64,000 nucleotides of DNA, from assembly GCF_000485595.1 (NCBI RefSeq), contig NW_014577074.1:645307-709306 (forward strand). The letters run 5' to 3'. How positions within the stretch are numbered: position 1 is the first letter of the stretch; each line of letters starts with the position of its first letter. Shown in pieces: positions 29,938 to 43,400 of the stretch. The position numbers and the translations under genes were made by a program. The DNA comes from Priapulus caudatus (Eukaryota > Priapulida > Priapulimorpha > Priapulimorphida > Priapulidae). The notes below the pieces were generated by a model, which worked only from the letters and a program-made list of their open reading frames with translations, had not been told where the DNA came from and made no database searches.

Positions 29938-30461
29938 GATTACTTGCAAAGCGACTAACTGCAATACTGCTAAACGATTATTCAAAGAGTGCCTGTGCAC
30001 TTAGTTAGCAGTATTAATATATGGTAATGACAGTTACAATCGAAGTTGGCTGCATGTAAAATAAACTGAGAAACTGTTTATGCGACCATGACACTACTAG
30101 AGCCCGCTAGAGGACGCTGTCACGCTGTTCAGAAACAAGAAATAGATGTTAGCTAGTAAAGCTCAAACAGTTACAATTATTCAATTATTTACGTTTTGTA
30201 CATTTAAAATTATAAATTTTTAGCATCATAGTGGTTACAGAAACATTTCTTAAATAAAAATAGGTCAAAAGGCGTAGTCTGCGCATGCGCGCAAATGTCA
30301 ACAAATATGGAGGGTTTGAACCACGCTATGTTATTATTTTGTCAAAACAAAACAGTAAAAGCGGAGTAGTTGGTATTGAATGGGTTTTCGTTTGACGTGT
30401 GCTGTAAATTTTGTTGCTCGAAGCTTACCCCGTTGACATCATATTCTTAGATATCAGTGAC
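29938..30461. promoter_or_regulatory. Shared divergent promoter region of MFAP1 and PKMYT1
   Basis: 524 bases separate the two start codons. Within it, GCGCATGCGC (30281-30290) matches the NRF1 (alpha-Pal) palindrome common in divergent housekeeping promoters. No TATA box was recognised at a consistent place. PKMYT1 may have a 5' UTR splice near 30450 ('attcttag'). The regulatory role is inferred from layout and motif. Confidence 0.6.
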
Positions 30462-33400
30462 ATGCATCAAAAGACACCTAGCCGGCCCACTCCAAAGTTC
30501 TTTGGACAACAACAAAAATTTTCTACTAAAAAGGTTTTGTAGCTTGCTAGGCCCTAGTTAATAAGTGATACAATATTTGATTACATAATGGAAATATATT
30601 ATTGGATGGTTGAGAGCCTAGGTATACGTAATACAGCATAAATATATATTATTAGTATTAATATAAGGAATAAGCACTAACAATATGAATATGAACAAAC
30701 TGAAGCATTGTGACCATAGCCATAGGCATAAGGGTACCACCTATAAATATATTATGTGTCTATCTGAACCACACTATTACTTAGTGTTAGTGAATGCTAG
30801 TACAACTGTCGAACGGACACATTGTGTTATGTAGAAGGGTATGTAACCTCACAATCAAATTCATATTAGTTTGTCCAATTTCACCTTGCGTTACCTTACA
30901 AATCAGCCTTCTCAATGTTGCCTTTCCACACTCGTACGAAATATTCGGCCTGCGTTTGTACACTCTGTCACGTGACAATAATAATGAAGTTTAGCAAAGC
31001 AATGTGTGACCCGTAAATTTTAACCAGAGTAATGAGCAGAGCGTGTTTACAACCAAGCATGCGTGCACGAATGCACGCTGCAGAATCCTCTGTTACACCT
31101 GGACCGGCAGATGCGTTTTGAATTGCCAACCACTGCTTATAAATGCAGATGATTTTTAATTGAAAATTCATTAGTCTAGAAACCAGCAGTGAAATTAGGC
31201 AAACCTATGTGAACTTGGCTGTAATGTTATATGGTTATAAATGACGCAGGGTGTCAGTTATTCTAGTGTGATGTAGCATAGCCATAGATAGCCATATTCT
31301 ACCTTTAAAGGGCCATTCTCCCTATATTCATTAATGTATTAAATCAAAGTAGTGCTCTATGTAAGCATTATGTCCATAAAAATATTTTTATTAATTATAC
31401 TTGACACAAAAGCTGCCTTGTTCAAACCTTGCATTGCATGACGTACTTGGGTGTGGAGTAATATTTACACAGCAACTTCAGAGTCGGTCGACTCTACAGG
31501 GTATACATATATGTGTATTATTGGGGCATGAAAATGGTAGGTAAATAAGCTGATATATGTAAGCTCAGATATCTATTAACGAAAGTCAGTTGGATAAAGA
31601 GATCATTATACATGTTCTAAATTCTACTGCATTTTCTGAAGCCTTTTAATTTTATAGGGAGAATGCCATTGTAATTGCATAAAATGGAGGCTGTGGTTTA
31701 TTGAATGACGTCAACCAAATTATTCAAATATATTTATAAATCATACACGTGCTATGATTTGTTGGTGGTGCTGCCAAGCTGTAATAACCATGATGGTTAT
31801 TAAAGCTGCACTATGCGCATCCAAATGCTAATTTCTCCAGTACTAGACTAGCAAATACTTCGTGTCATGCATAATCACACTACCTTATGGCAAAATAAAC
31901 TCTAGTTCCTCCCATTTCAGTGCGCATTTGCTTAAAGGCATAATTCGACCATCGATTATGCAATTTTAACGAATGCTACAGTAACTGGCACCTTGTGTAG
32001 TTAATAAGTACATTACCTTATAGCCAAACGCGTATTAGTTTGTCCAATATCACTGCTGGTTACTAAGAAATGTCTAATTGAAATCCGCAGTCCAAGAAAT
32101 CGGTTGTTGACAGCTACAAACCGCCATGCCGGCTGTAACCGGCCAGAACTGGCGAGGCGGTGTCATACAGATTATAGTGCACCGGACATTTTCGCACGTA
32201 TGCTCGGCCGTCAGTGATTTCGATCCTTGTAGTCTGAGTGCGCATTCCGTACGTTATGGTTTTACTCTTGGGATTCGGGAATAAATGAATATACGTTCTT
32301 GAGATTACAAGCAACATATAATATGTGGCAACTAGGCAAATAATAACACTAGGCAAACAATTTACCCGGAACAAACAATTCGATGCTCAACATCGTTAAG
32401 CAACATGTGACGTCACCGAACCGAACTCGATGTTTATTTTGTTGGCCATAAATTTCGCGTTGTCGCCAGATTACCAAATTTACGGATTTCAATTAGACAT
32501 TTCTTAGTAATTAGCAGTGATATTGGACAAACTAATACGCGTTTGGCTATAAGGTAATGTACTTATTAACTACACAAGGTGCCAGTTACTGTAGCATTCG
32601 TCAACTTTGCATAATCGATGGTCGAATTATGCCTTTAAAACTCACAAGAAAGAGGTGCGAAATCTGGTAATCTGGCGCCAACGCTAAATTGTTTGCCAAA
32701 CAATTTCGCCAAGAAACGGTTAGGTGACGTCACATGTTTTTATCTTTGCTACACGCATACCGCTGTACTGCAGCACCGCTGTGCGGTTGCTCGGCAGGGC
32801 AACGCGAAAGTGTCAACAACATCGGAGAATTTGAACAACATTGGAGGTATTTTCAAACGTCTTTTATAAGACAACGCGCAGTGAAATGGGAGGAACTAGT
32901 TTATTTTGTCATATAAGGTAGTATGATTATGCATGACACTAAGTATTTACTAGTCTAGTACTGGAGAAATTAGCGTGTAGATGCGCATAGTGCGGCTTTA
33001 AGCATATATGTTTATGTGTTAATAACTTAATATGTGTTATTCGCTAAAGCAATTGCTAAAATGTTCACTAAAACAAAAGCTTGCATTTTTCAGGAACGTG
33101 GTACTCCTAGGGATGCCCTTCCACCAAGACCGCCTGTTAAAAGTGCACCACCAATTAGCAGAGTTTTTAGTAACCGAAATGAGTTGCAACGAGCCAGAGC
33201 AGTATCGTTCGTGTCTACATCTGACTGTATCCTTTCATTTTAATTTGATTATTGCATAAACATGTGTTTGTAATGATAGATATGTTAGAGAGTGGGCTTT
33301 AATGTCTAACAGAATTATAATCAGTATGTAACCAGATTTCAGATAAATATTTTATAAAAAAACAACTCTAAAGAAATATATAATTTATATAATATTTTTT

Positions 33401-36400
33401 CTCAGACAGCATGTCAATTTTCTGGCCCTTTTGAATACAATCCCCCTCAAATATCTGACGATCTTTTACTTTCATAGGATAGTGATATGTGTGTACCTTA
33501 TGTGGCAGTGAATTATTAGTGGCTTATTGAAGCATTAGATCTTTCAATGGGCAGCAGTCTCATTGTGTCATAGCAGCACTCAAAATCTTTGAATTTGAAA
33601 CCTGGTATTATTTAATAACAAGTGAATGTATGATACCAGAAATATATAAGCAAACATTTATTATGCAATAAGTATCAATCTCTATGTATTAATCTCTTTA
33701 AATCCAGTTTCACAAAATGAAAGAATGTTGCTGAAATTCCCCTGTCCAGTTGCTTTTTATATCCCATAACACTAACTGCATTAATTCTTGATAAATTTCA
33801 AGCTCATACAATTAGTAATAATAGTAATAGATAAAGTAATATGTAATATGATATTTTATGGTTTATCGTTGTTGGTTGTATTTTACTTGTATTTTTAGCT
33901 CATCTGACGAAGTCAGATGCAGCTTGTAGAATTGCATGAATGTCCGTGCGTCCGTGCGTCCGTTCGTGCGTCAACAGTTGGGCACAAATCTTAACCGCTC
34001 GACAAACGGTCACGATATTCGGGACGTGGGGGGGGGGGGATCGTGAAAAGGACTCAGGATGACAAATTTGGGGGTCAAGGGTCAAAGGTCAAAATGTGTA
34101 AACGGAGGGGGAATATTTCCTCATTAACTTAAGGTATAGGAGGAAATACGGAATTGCGGCACAAATCTCAACGGCTCAACCTATGCTCTTAATATTCGGT
34201 GTATAGTGTGATGGGCAGGAAACCCATCACCAGTGCAAAACTGGAGGTCACAGGTCAAAGAGCAGTGGGGGAAAGGTCAGCTATCAGACATTTTCTGAGG
34301 ACATGACCTAATGGACAGAGTGAAAAACTTTTTTGTTTCAGCGCTGACCTATTATTTTTATCACTTTATTGAAAGGACCATGAAATGTGCTTTCCACTGA
34401 CGTGCGAAGAGTAAGTGTCTGATAACCTTTTGACCCTCAAGAGAAGGGTTAAACATGGATTCCTGAACTGCCTCAATGACGTCACAGTGTTGTCATATTC
34501 ATGGCACATCCATAATCTAGAAACGCAATAAGCCTGGATAGCCGAACGCGTAGAGCACGAGCGTCACGGCTGAAAGGTCGTTGGATCAAATCCCATCTGA
34601 TTTTTTATTATTTACCTGTTTTCTGTATTTTTATCTATTTAACTATTTTTCCAAATAATTTTTACAACAATTAATATATTAAAAAAAATAGGGTTAGGGT
34701 TAGGGTCACTTTGCACCATAAAACAGGAGTTTCAGGCACGCGATTTTTATCAACCAATGGGATTTGGGAGGTATACAGAATGCAGAAGGTTGCTGAAATG
34801 ATGTGTACGCAACTGCGTATCTGCATATCTGCGCCTAACAATGGTGTCACTATGCACGACTTAAATGTTACGTTTATAACCATAGCAACAAACCTCAGAT
34901 GAGCCCAGTCGCTCTGCGGCTCTTGTTTTTAAACCTTGTATAGCACATACAACTAATTTTTTTTCTAATTTTTTCTTCTAAATATGTTGAATTCTTAACT
35001 ATTTGAAGCAGATATCAGAAGCCCACATTATAAGGAAGCAAATAAGCAGCTATATTTTGAGCAGTGTTTTGAGGTTGAATGTAAACTTGGAGAAGGGTCG
35101 TTTGGACAGGTAAAGTAAATTATAATAAATTACATAATAATTTATATCCCCATATATTTATATTATTATGTAGTTTTTCTGTGCAAAGTAATTATTCATT
35201 GAGAGTTTGATAGTATTGCTCACTGTTCAGATTGAATTTGTACTTTAATATTTCTAAATAATTTGATAGGTGTATAAAGTCAGAAGTAAGGAAGATGGCA
35301 GGTACTATGCTGTGAAGAAATCTCAACAGAAATTTAGAGGAGAATCTGACCGGTAAAATACTAATGTTTTGGTATCTCATTTACTGTATTATTGCTTTTA
35401 ATGGTGTTGTAAATTATCTGCCTATATGCCTATATATATAACATATAAGATTATATGCCTATCAAATCCACACTTTTGATGATTAATAGAAAAACTAACA
35501 CTGTGTTGTTTATAAGTATGTTACCTTGCCGCCAAATTCATGTTAGTTTTTTCCGATTTCAATGATAGTTACCTTGCAATTTAATAGACAGTAAGATTTC
35601 ACACTGTCATTCATTGTTTGATATCTTGTGTATTTCATATATATACTAGTGTGTATTTATATTTACCTACACGTGTAGTTATCATTTGTCATTATTCAGG
35701 TTACGGAAACTGGACGAAGTTCGCAAACATGAGGTTCTGCCTAAGCATGAAAACTGCGTTGAATTTTTTAAGGCATGGGAGGAGAAGCAGCAATTGTACA
35801 TACAGATTGAGCTGTGCCAAACTAGGTGATGTACATGCTGCTTTTTTTCGAATAATGTATATCCAAAATATATGTAATATGTGCATATGTGCTTACAGTG
35901 CTTATTTAGCCTTTACGGAAACATTCTGTGTTTGTTTTGAGAGATATTGGTTTTGTTATGATTTTTGTAGTGTAACAGTTGATGGGATTTTTTCATTTCC
36001 GTGGCATCTATAATCTTGATTGTTGTATTAAGTGTACCAGTGGTTTTCTTCAGCTTGAGCAACTACTCGGAGATGAATCATGATATCCCAGAAACACTCA
36101 TATGGAACTACACAGTGGATCTTCTTCTCGTATGTTATTCTTTAAACTTCATTGATTTAATGCTAATTCATGAGCATGTATTATTATTTGTATGTAACTG
36201 TAGAAAAATTTCAAAAAAACTTTTAACCTTTTTAAAAGTATTTATATTCTATGTTGTATGTTACTAACACAGAAGTAAATGTGTAGATTGAGTTAAAGTA
36301 TTAGTATAGCAGCTATACATAGACCATGTGTTTATAAAGCATTTCATTTTTCATTTCTCTTATATATAGGCTGTGAAGCACCTGCATGATCATGATCTCA

Positions 36401-39400
36401 TTCATATGGACATCAAACCAGACAACATATTTGTGTCACAGGATTGTGTTTGCAAGCTTGGAGATTTTGGTCTTGTGGTTGATTTAAAGAAGGTATGGCA
36501 ATGAATGATGCAATAATATAATCACCATAGCCTAGACGTTAAAGTAATCATGTGCTTTCTTTTTTTGCTTAACTTTGAATATTAGAGGGATGAGTATGTA
36601 CCCTCCACCAGTTCACTTAGTTTTTTGCTGCTTCACATTCTTAGTTATTCTCCTGTTCTATATTTGAGATTTACAAATGAAAGTGAACAGGTACTGATCG
36701 AGGAACATTAATAGATAAGCCTACCCAAGATTTTAAATAGTGGAATTGGAAATATTACAAACCTTTATTATTTAAATAATAGAAACATAACGATATAAGA
36801 GCGCAGTGTGAAACAGGATAATATATGGGAAAAGTGTGACGTGTGTTATCATGATAGATGACATTACATGCAGTGGAGCCACAGAATTGAGTACGTAAAC
36901 ATCATGATTGATTAATCCATTTGTTATTGATTGGACAGGATCGTTTGTAATTATTATTGGTAGACATATATAGCCTATGTTATTTTTATGAATAGGGTGA
37001 CATATCAGAGGCATTAGAAGGTGACCCAAAATACATGGCCCCAGAACTGATGGATGGCAAGTTTGGGAAAGCAGCTGATATCTTCAGGTATGTATGTATA
37101 TATATATATATATATATATGGATGGCAGGTTCTTGTTCAGTCGGGCGGTTGGATGATTGCTAGGTTGGTTGTGCCCTCATGCGATTGGGCTGTTGGTTAG
37201 TCAGAAGGTGGATGTACAGATAGACACCGATGTATATTTGATATTTGGACACATTTGCTTACTTCACTATCACTTACTTTAGTGTGGATTCATATTGAGT
37301 TTGACTAGTTTGTTTTTTAATTGATTTGTAGATAATCATTTTTATGTTTGCTGTGTTTTTTAGTCTGGGTACTTATTGGGCATGTAGTGTTCAGCTACGG
37401 TAGTGGTAAAGTTAGGTTATCAGACTCAATTTGTGCATATACAGTAATTCAAGTGTACAGTTGTTTTAATTTAGTGTGTATCTTGAATATGTAGCAATAG
37501 TCATGTTATGCTTAATGGGGCATATTAAAGTATCTCGACATTGTTGTAGCCTCGGTGTGACTTTATTGGAACTTGCAACTGACTTGGACGTGCCCCGTGG
37601 TGGAGCTGCCTGGCACCTGCTCAGAAGTGGCAACATACCAAACTACATATTTAAAGGTTTGAGAATGCATTAGTGGTTATGCTTTCCTGGTACAAAATTT
37701 ATACTTTATACCCGGCGCACACAGTGAGATTCGAGATCACCGTGTGCGCGGTCGATTTATGTGAGTTTTTGGCCTCACGAGGCGGTGAGGAAAATATCCG
37801 TTGTGTTTGATCATTTTGGTCTTGCGAGGCTGAAAACGCAGCGTGTGCGGGGTATGTGAGATTCCTGCTCACACTCACTCAGTGGCGGTGCATTTTGATT
37901 CGTTCTCACTCAGTGGCGGTACATTTTGATTCATTCCGCCATTTTGATCAGTCACATGACCTACAGTGGCACCAGCTCGTGAGATCCGTGCTCAGCATGA
38001 AGTTCACCGTGTGCGTGGGTGTGAGATTTATGCTGAGCACGAATCTCACCGTGTGCGCCGGGCATTACAATATCATTTGCTAAATTAGCCATTGTCATGG
38101 TAGTAATTTTAGCATGTGTAGCAAATGCGTGCTTAGTATGTATTATGTATTTCTTACAGTGTAATGATTTTCGTGCCTGCACTGCAAAAAGCTGAAGTTT
38201 TGTTTTCATCATGCAAAAGCAAACAATATTTTATTACCAGTTATGAACAAGATACGTTTAATTTAACAAGAAACGAAGAGTAGTGAATTTAATAGTAATG
38301 CAAAAATCATTGTAAATGTAATATTCAGAAGTAGATTGCTTTCATAAGGTATTGCATATTAAAATTTTCCCCCATTTTCTTTGCTCACAAAGACTACCAT
38401 CTAGCCGTAAGTATTGGTGTACTGAAGTTACATTAGCTACAGTCAGAATAGTGTAAGCTGGTTCAGCTTGTGATGCCGTGTTAGTTGGCATTCTTTGTGT
38501 ACGCATGTGGCTGCACGTATGCCTGTTTGCCACTGGGGCTGCAACCAGACTTTAGCTGATGGTGGTGATGATGGCATGATAATTTGACATCAGGGCTGCA
38601 GACGGATATGCGTGAGATGATGAGGGTGGCTGTGATATCAAGTCTGTGATAATTCCTGCTGAAAGTGTACGTGCATGTTTTCTCCCAGGGCTGCAGCCAG
38701 GCTTGTGTGAATTGCTTAGGCTTATGATGAACCCGAGTTACATCCGTCGCCCGTCGGCCGATGACATACTACAGATGCCTGCCGTACAGAACCATGCAGT
38801 CAGGAGGAGGAGGCAGCTGCTGTCCAAGAAAGTGGTGCGTTTCAGGTTATGTTCTGTTTGTGATAGTGTTTTGATGTATTTTCTATAAGGTAGTAGCTAT
38901 GCATTTCTTACTTGTGACAACAGCGGTGACATATAAAGCCTGTCTAGGTTCTATATAAAAGAACTTTTTAATGAACCGATGCACAATTCGGCACGTATTT
39001 ATTAGTGAAAATATTTCTCTTGGGCTCTTGGAAAAACATGGAAATTGGAATGTCACCCAATGTTTTTCAGTTCTACGGGTCGTTTCAACAAGTTGCAATG
39101 GCATGATATCTTTCTTTCAGGTGAACCAAGTCATGGCATCGTTTTGTGCAGTGTGGCTCATGTTGTTGGCACTGTGGAAAATCGTTCTGTGGCCAGTGCA
39201 GAGTGTGAGCTTAAGACGACAGTCACACAGGCCACCAAGAGGTATAGAAGCAGGCATTCGACAAGGATCAGGATGGGACACAAGCTTCTCAGATGGTAAC
39301 ACACTTATCTGTAGTCTAGCAACAAAACCTATGTGAATATCAGTTGGTAACCTCAGTTCACTAGCTGATTACCACATATCAGTCCCTGCTTGTCATGATT

Positions 39401-40438
39401 GAATTGTCAGTACTAAAAAGCAGTGGGCTGCTTGTTGCAGATGATGTGTTTGAGAATCCTTCAAACTTGTCACGCTCATTCATCTCGCCTCTATCAGAGT
39501 CTTCCGAATCAAACGACAGTAGGAATGGGATCCTGGATGCACTACGGTAGGTAGGCCGACATTGCTGTGCTAATAATTACACATGTAAATGTAGTATCTG
39601 GAATACCTGTCTGGGATTGAACAAAGAAGTAAGGCAGACTGCACCTATTTGGCCCACAAAATACTAGGTACCTAATACTCTTCCCAGTTCAGTTATGTCA
39701 GCGTATTTTTACCATTTTAATTTTACTCTAGATGATTTTTTTCCATTCTAATATGACGATATAACTGCACATTATTCATATTATTTACCAAAACATTGAA
39801 TCAGATGCAGGTATTTTTCTTGTGAGTATATGCAGTACGGTACAGTTTCTGTGCGAGAATGATAATTGAGTAAGATTGTGTGTGGACTCTCTGTGATTTT
39901 TATTACCCGTACATTCTCAGCCGTGGTGCTTACTCTGCACCTGCAGCGATGAAAGCTAGACCAAAAGTGGCGACGCCTCCTAGAAACATGGTACCCCTTT
40001 CTCTGCTTGATAGGTGAGTAAAGAGTGACATTACTATCCTGTGTCTACGCCCAGATTCTTGGTAAAGTAACCTGCGTCAGCGCTTCTGTGGCAACACCAC
40101 TCACTTGTTGATGTGTAACGATCCAAAAACCGAGACATCTAGACGTAGGTTAATCTGTCCGTGATTTTCAGCCTGTGCTTCTCCCTCACGAGCGATGTAT
40201 TCCTGTGCAAGGATCGCTGGTTTATTGTGCTTGTTTGCATGTTTTTTTGCCCTGAAGGATGACGCCAGAAGCGAGTGCGCACCATGACCACAGCATCAAC
40301 AAGTCACTGTTTCTGGAGACGTCAGGGAGCATGGCTTCGAACGATGAGTCCATGGTCGCACCTGAAGCAAAGGTGAATATCGGCCCCAAGAACCTCATGA
40401 GCGTGTTTGCCGCGGCAGACATGTCAGACGAGGACTGA
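30462..40438 (+). CDS. PKMYT1: Membrane-associated Tyr/Thr Cdc2-inhibitory kinase, Myt1
   Basis: Fourteen exons: 30462-30533, 33094-33226, 35012-35109, 35270-35352, 35700-35825, 36054-36129, 36370-36492, 36996-37087, 37550-37656, 38689-38831, 39121-39295, 39441-39546, 39921-40013 and 40258-40438. Exon 10 may instead end at 38834 with the reading frame kept. The phases close to 535 aa; human PKMYT1 is 499. Seen: glycine loop LGEGSFG (~94-100), AVKK lysine (~117), HMDIKPDN (~208-215), DFG (228-230), [11 protein letters not shown] (~245-255), the Wee1/Myt1-type [10 protein letters not shown] signature, and a C-terminal hydrophobic anchor [15 protein letters not shown] (~356-370). Myt1 sits on ER/Golgi membranes and phosphorylates CDK1 on Thr14/Tyr15 to hold G2 (known). 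The tail after the anchor is Ser/Pro-rich. Divergent from MFAP1, convergent with IDH1. Confidence 0.97.
30838..30905. repeat. Small dispersed repeat ('attagtttgtccaat' family)
   Basis: Core 'ttcatattagtttgtccaat', with relatives at about 31999-32085, its inverse at 32495-32575, and 35518-35600 (all in PKMYT1 introns). Part of the arms of the 31804-32997 element. Non-coding. Confidence 0.6.
31311..31673. mobile_element. Probable MITE with ggccattctccctata ends
   Basis: Left 'ggccattctccctata' and right 'tatagggagaatgcc' are inverted. The inside is collinear with 830-1070. No open frame. PKMYT1 intron 1. No clear target duplication. Confidence 0.6.
31804..32997. mobile_element. 1.2-kb long-TIR element with TTAA target duplication, PKMYT1 intron 1
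   Basis: Ends 'agctgcactatgcgcatc' and inverse 'gatgcgcatagtgcggct'. TTAA on both sides (31800-31803, 32998-33001). The arms extend about 290 bp inward; the right arm carries an extra ~230-bp piece (about 32640-32870). TTAA suggests piggyBac-like target choice, but the AGCTGC end also resembles the Harbinger element at 24301, where TTA would fit. No transposase was seen. Its right end is 96 bases from exon 2. Confidence 0.8.
33897..34927 (+). repeat. Repeat family A, copy 4 (carries a tRNA-like/SINE-like insert), PKMYT1 intron 2
   Basis: Starts 'agctcatctgacgaagtcag' with the perfect hairpin CATCTGAC-GAA-GTCAGATG, and ends 'agtcgctctgcggctcttgt'. Collinear with 4951-5848 up to about 34480, then interrupted by a different segment. 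Confidence 0.85.
34531..34705 (+). repeat. tRNA-derived SINE-like segment
   Basis: 'gcctggatagccgaacgcgt' then 'agagca' resembles a tRNA A box, and 'ggatcaaatccc' resembles a B box (GGTTCGAATCC type) at the right spacing. An AT-rich body follows, then A8 and three 'agggtt' units at about 34680-34706. Cloverleaf pairing is poor, so this is not a functional tRNA. A pol III-driven SINE head is likely but not proven. Confidence 0.45.
37711..38062. mobile_element. 352-bp MITE with cccggcgcacac ends, PKMYT1 intron 9
   Basis: Inverted ends 'cccggcgcacacagtgagat' and 'atctcaccgtgtgcgccggg'. Further internal 'gtgagatt' and 'cactcagtggcggt' direct repeats. No target duplication recognised; no open frame. 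Confidence 0.75.
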
Positions 40439-43400
40439 GCTGATTCCTGTACGAATCACACACTGTTTGTCGCCACAGTCATCCGTCGAACGTCGCGAGG
40501 TGTTTCTGCTGTGCGAAAACCTGGGTTTTTAAGGCGTGGCCGAGAACACTGAGAAGGATACAGTGAGTGAACTGGCAATGGCTTACGTCATCATTAGGTT
40601 GTGTGAAAGATGTTGAGATGCCACTTTTCAAACTCGTGTGACGTGGGCAAATGTGAGCAATTTGCAAGAGCTGACTAATATGCTTGTGTGTGAAAGTTAT
40701 ATAGAAGTTAAGCAAGCGGATATTTGTTATATACGACACTGTAAATTGTGCAGGAGAAAGGGTTAAAACATCCAACATAGATGTTACACATTGATTGTAT
40801 AGACCAAGATTATTGTTAGAAAATAAGTGATTTGCTGTCATGCCAAATTCATTTCTAAAATAGAGGCTGGCACTTCCTTTAAAGAATTCCATTTGGTATA
40901 GGTATGGCATTAATGTTTGTGAATAATTGTCTATAAATAGTGCCTTTCTTGACAGGACCAAGTTTACGTATAAACATTCTGATGATGACACGTTTTGTGA
41001 TACAAGTACAGCGTCGGGCGGTGTCTGTAAATGCGTGTAGATAAATCTGTATTCCTGGTGTTCAGAGTATAAATCTCACGGTTACATGGTTAGAAATGCT
41101 GCATAATGCAGCTGTCGTGGTTTGGATGTTATGTAAAGATAGATACATATGAATAGATGTTGACTAATTGACTAAATTAACTAATTAGACTGGGAGGATA
41201 TTTAATTTGTCAAGACCGCGTGCACGTATAAATATGGACTGCAAGGAGCAAGTGGTTTGTGGCACAGCATTACACATAGGTAGTTGAATCTATCGATATA
41301 TTTGTATAACATTTAATTGAACAATGTGCAGTCTTTAGTTCTGTTCATTTTTAGGAATTCCTCTAGTTCAAAGTAAAGAAAGTACTGCACAATTCACTAA
41401 ATTGATATGGCTTCAATAGCCATTGCAGTGCCAGTACTCACACGGATAATTATTCGGCTGCCATCATCCCGGCATGTGATGCTTAATATTTCTACCTAGA
41501 TGGCAATGTCAGAGCTGGGTAGCATATAATTAAAAAGAGGTGAGAAACAACAAGCCTGTTGTAGTGAATGAAGGCGCATTGTGTTAATGGCACCTGCTGA
41601 TTGCTTGTCGCTTATGCTGTGTCAGGGTTGACATCGATGTAGTTGAAGATTTCGTTTAGACCAAATTTGTTGACACCGTTTCTGTCGGGCATATATGTCC
41701 GCAGTGTGAGCACGGAGTTTATATCTGTTACTCATATTGATAATGTTACAGAGGCACAGGACGTGTATTATAGTTTCATCAATGAAACGTTCCATCTACT
41801 CGGTTTAAAGATCCAGCACTACATTCCCAATTTGAAGCTAGTCAAGTGCGAGTTTGTCTGCAAGCAGTAATGAGAGCGGAACTGTCCTGAATTCTACGAA
41901 GTTGGTGGCTCTGTAATTATGTCAGGGGTTGAGTAAAGTTAGTTGTTAGATCGTAAGATGAAAAGAACCCCAGGAATTCCTCGTGTATAGCGTGTAATAA
42001 GTGTTTGATGTTTGTTCAGTTGTTCAAAATGCACAGTTGTGTGAAGCTAGGGATGTATGACAAACTTATCATCTTAATTGTGTACTATTTTGATATAAAT
42101 TATATTTGACCAGTTAGTTTTTTATGAAGTTTTTTAAACTGTTTTAATTGTTTTTACTGTCTATTATGCTGATATCAAAAGAGAAAACAAATATTTTAGC
42201 TGATCTCAGTAACCTACATTTATTCAACTAAAGTAACATGTCCATAAATAAAAGCAAGCAACCTTTCAACAAGAGACTAACTATCTTCCGTGCACCCAGC
42301 GAATACATGTTCTTGGGTCTTGTAAAACTTCATTAAAGGCTCTTAATAATATGTACACCTCACACATTAGGCACTGTAGCAACAGTGATGCCTATGTGTA
42401 CACACCTAGAGCACCTAATTAATCTCTTGTTAGATGGATATTTGATGGAAATATATAATAAATCAAACAATAATTTAATACACCATATTATACTTAGTAA
42501 CTAAATACTACACCAGATATACACAAGACATTACCATATACCATTATATATATATATATATATATATGCATATAAATATATATCATGAGTGTATTATAAG
42601 GAATATATATTAATGACAGTGACCCTACGTTTTTAATAGTATTCTCTCAACATTTTAGTACGAGTGGAGACAAGACTGTACGCATTACTGAGCTTATACC
42701 TAGTCTTTACCTTGAATGATAAAGAAAATGGTGGACATCTATTTGATGAACACACATTTTAACATTGTGTGGTTTAGTTTAGTTTGGTTCATATCTATAT
42801 ATCTCATAATGTGTTTGTGCCCACAGCGCCAACTGAAGCCACACAGAGAGGATGGTTATCAGTGACGTCTTCGTTCGCAAAATAAAAATACTAAATTCCT
42901 GCTAACGATTCTCTGCCTGTCATCTGCTGTGATTGTTGCTGTGATGTCTGTAGTACTAACTAGAAAACCACATCGCGTGCATATATACGAGCACTACAAC
43001 ACAATAGTGAGTTGACATACACCAATATCACTATAACCAGAGAGAATTATAAGCTCAGGAAAGTATACTTTTTGTTCTTATTTATTCTAACATTTTATGT
43101 AAGGCAACTCTTGATTTGTGTGAGTCTGGTTTGAACATGTTTAAAATAACGTAGGTAGTCTGACACCTTATTTAACAGATTTACTAGAGGTTATATTTAA
43201 TATAACGTAATAACTGATAAGCATCATCATTGGTCTGACAGCATAGTGGCGTGGTGTTACCAGCACCATATGAGATGGCACTAGTATTAGGTGGGAATAC
43301 AGGTTTCTGCTTTTGACTCGGTGCATGGACACTTACATTGTTTGGTATACGACTATTTGATTTATGTGACCAATTTTAATATTGTAACTATCGCTAAACC

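Noticed and set aside
34531-34605. Functional tRNA gene
   Set aside because: Box-like motifs are present, but acceptor and T arms do not pair properly.
35618-36267. Long open frames across PKMYT1 introns
   Set aside because: They mix exon and intron in the wrong frame; the kinase exons are in a different phase.
41643-41870. 75-aa open frame after PKMYT1
   Set aside because: No recognisable motif, no splice partners, length within chance; probably 3' UTR or spacer.
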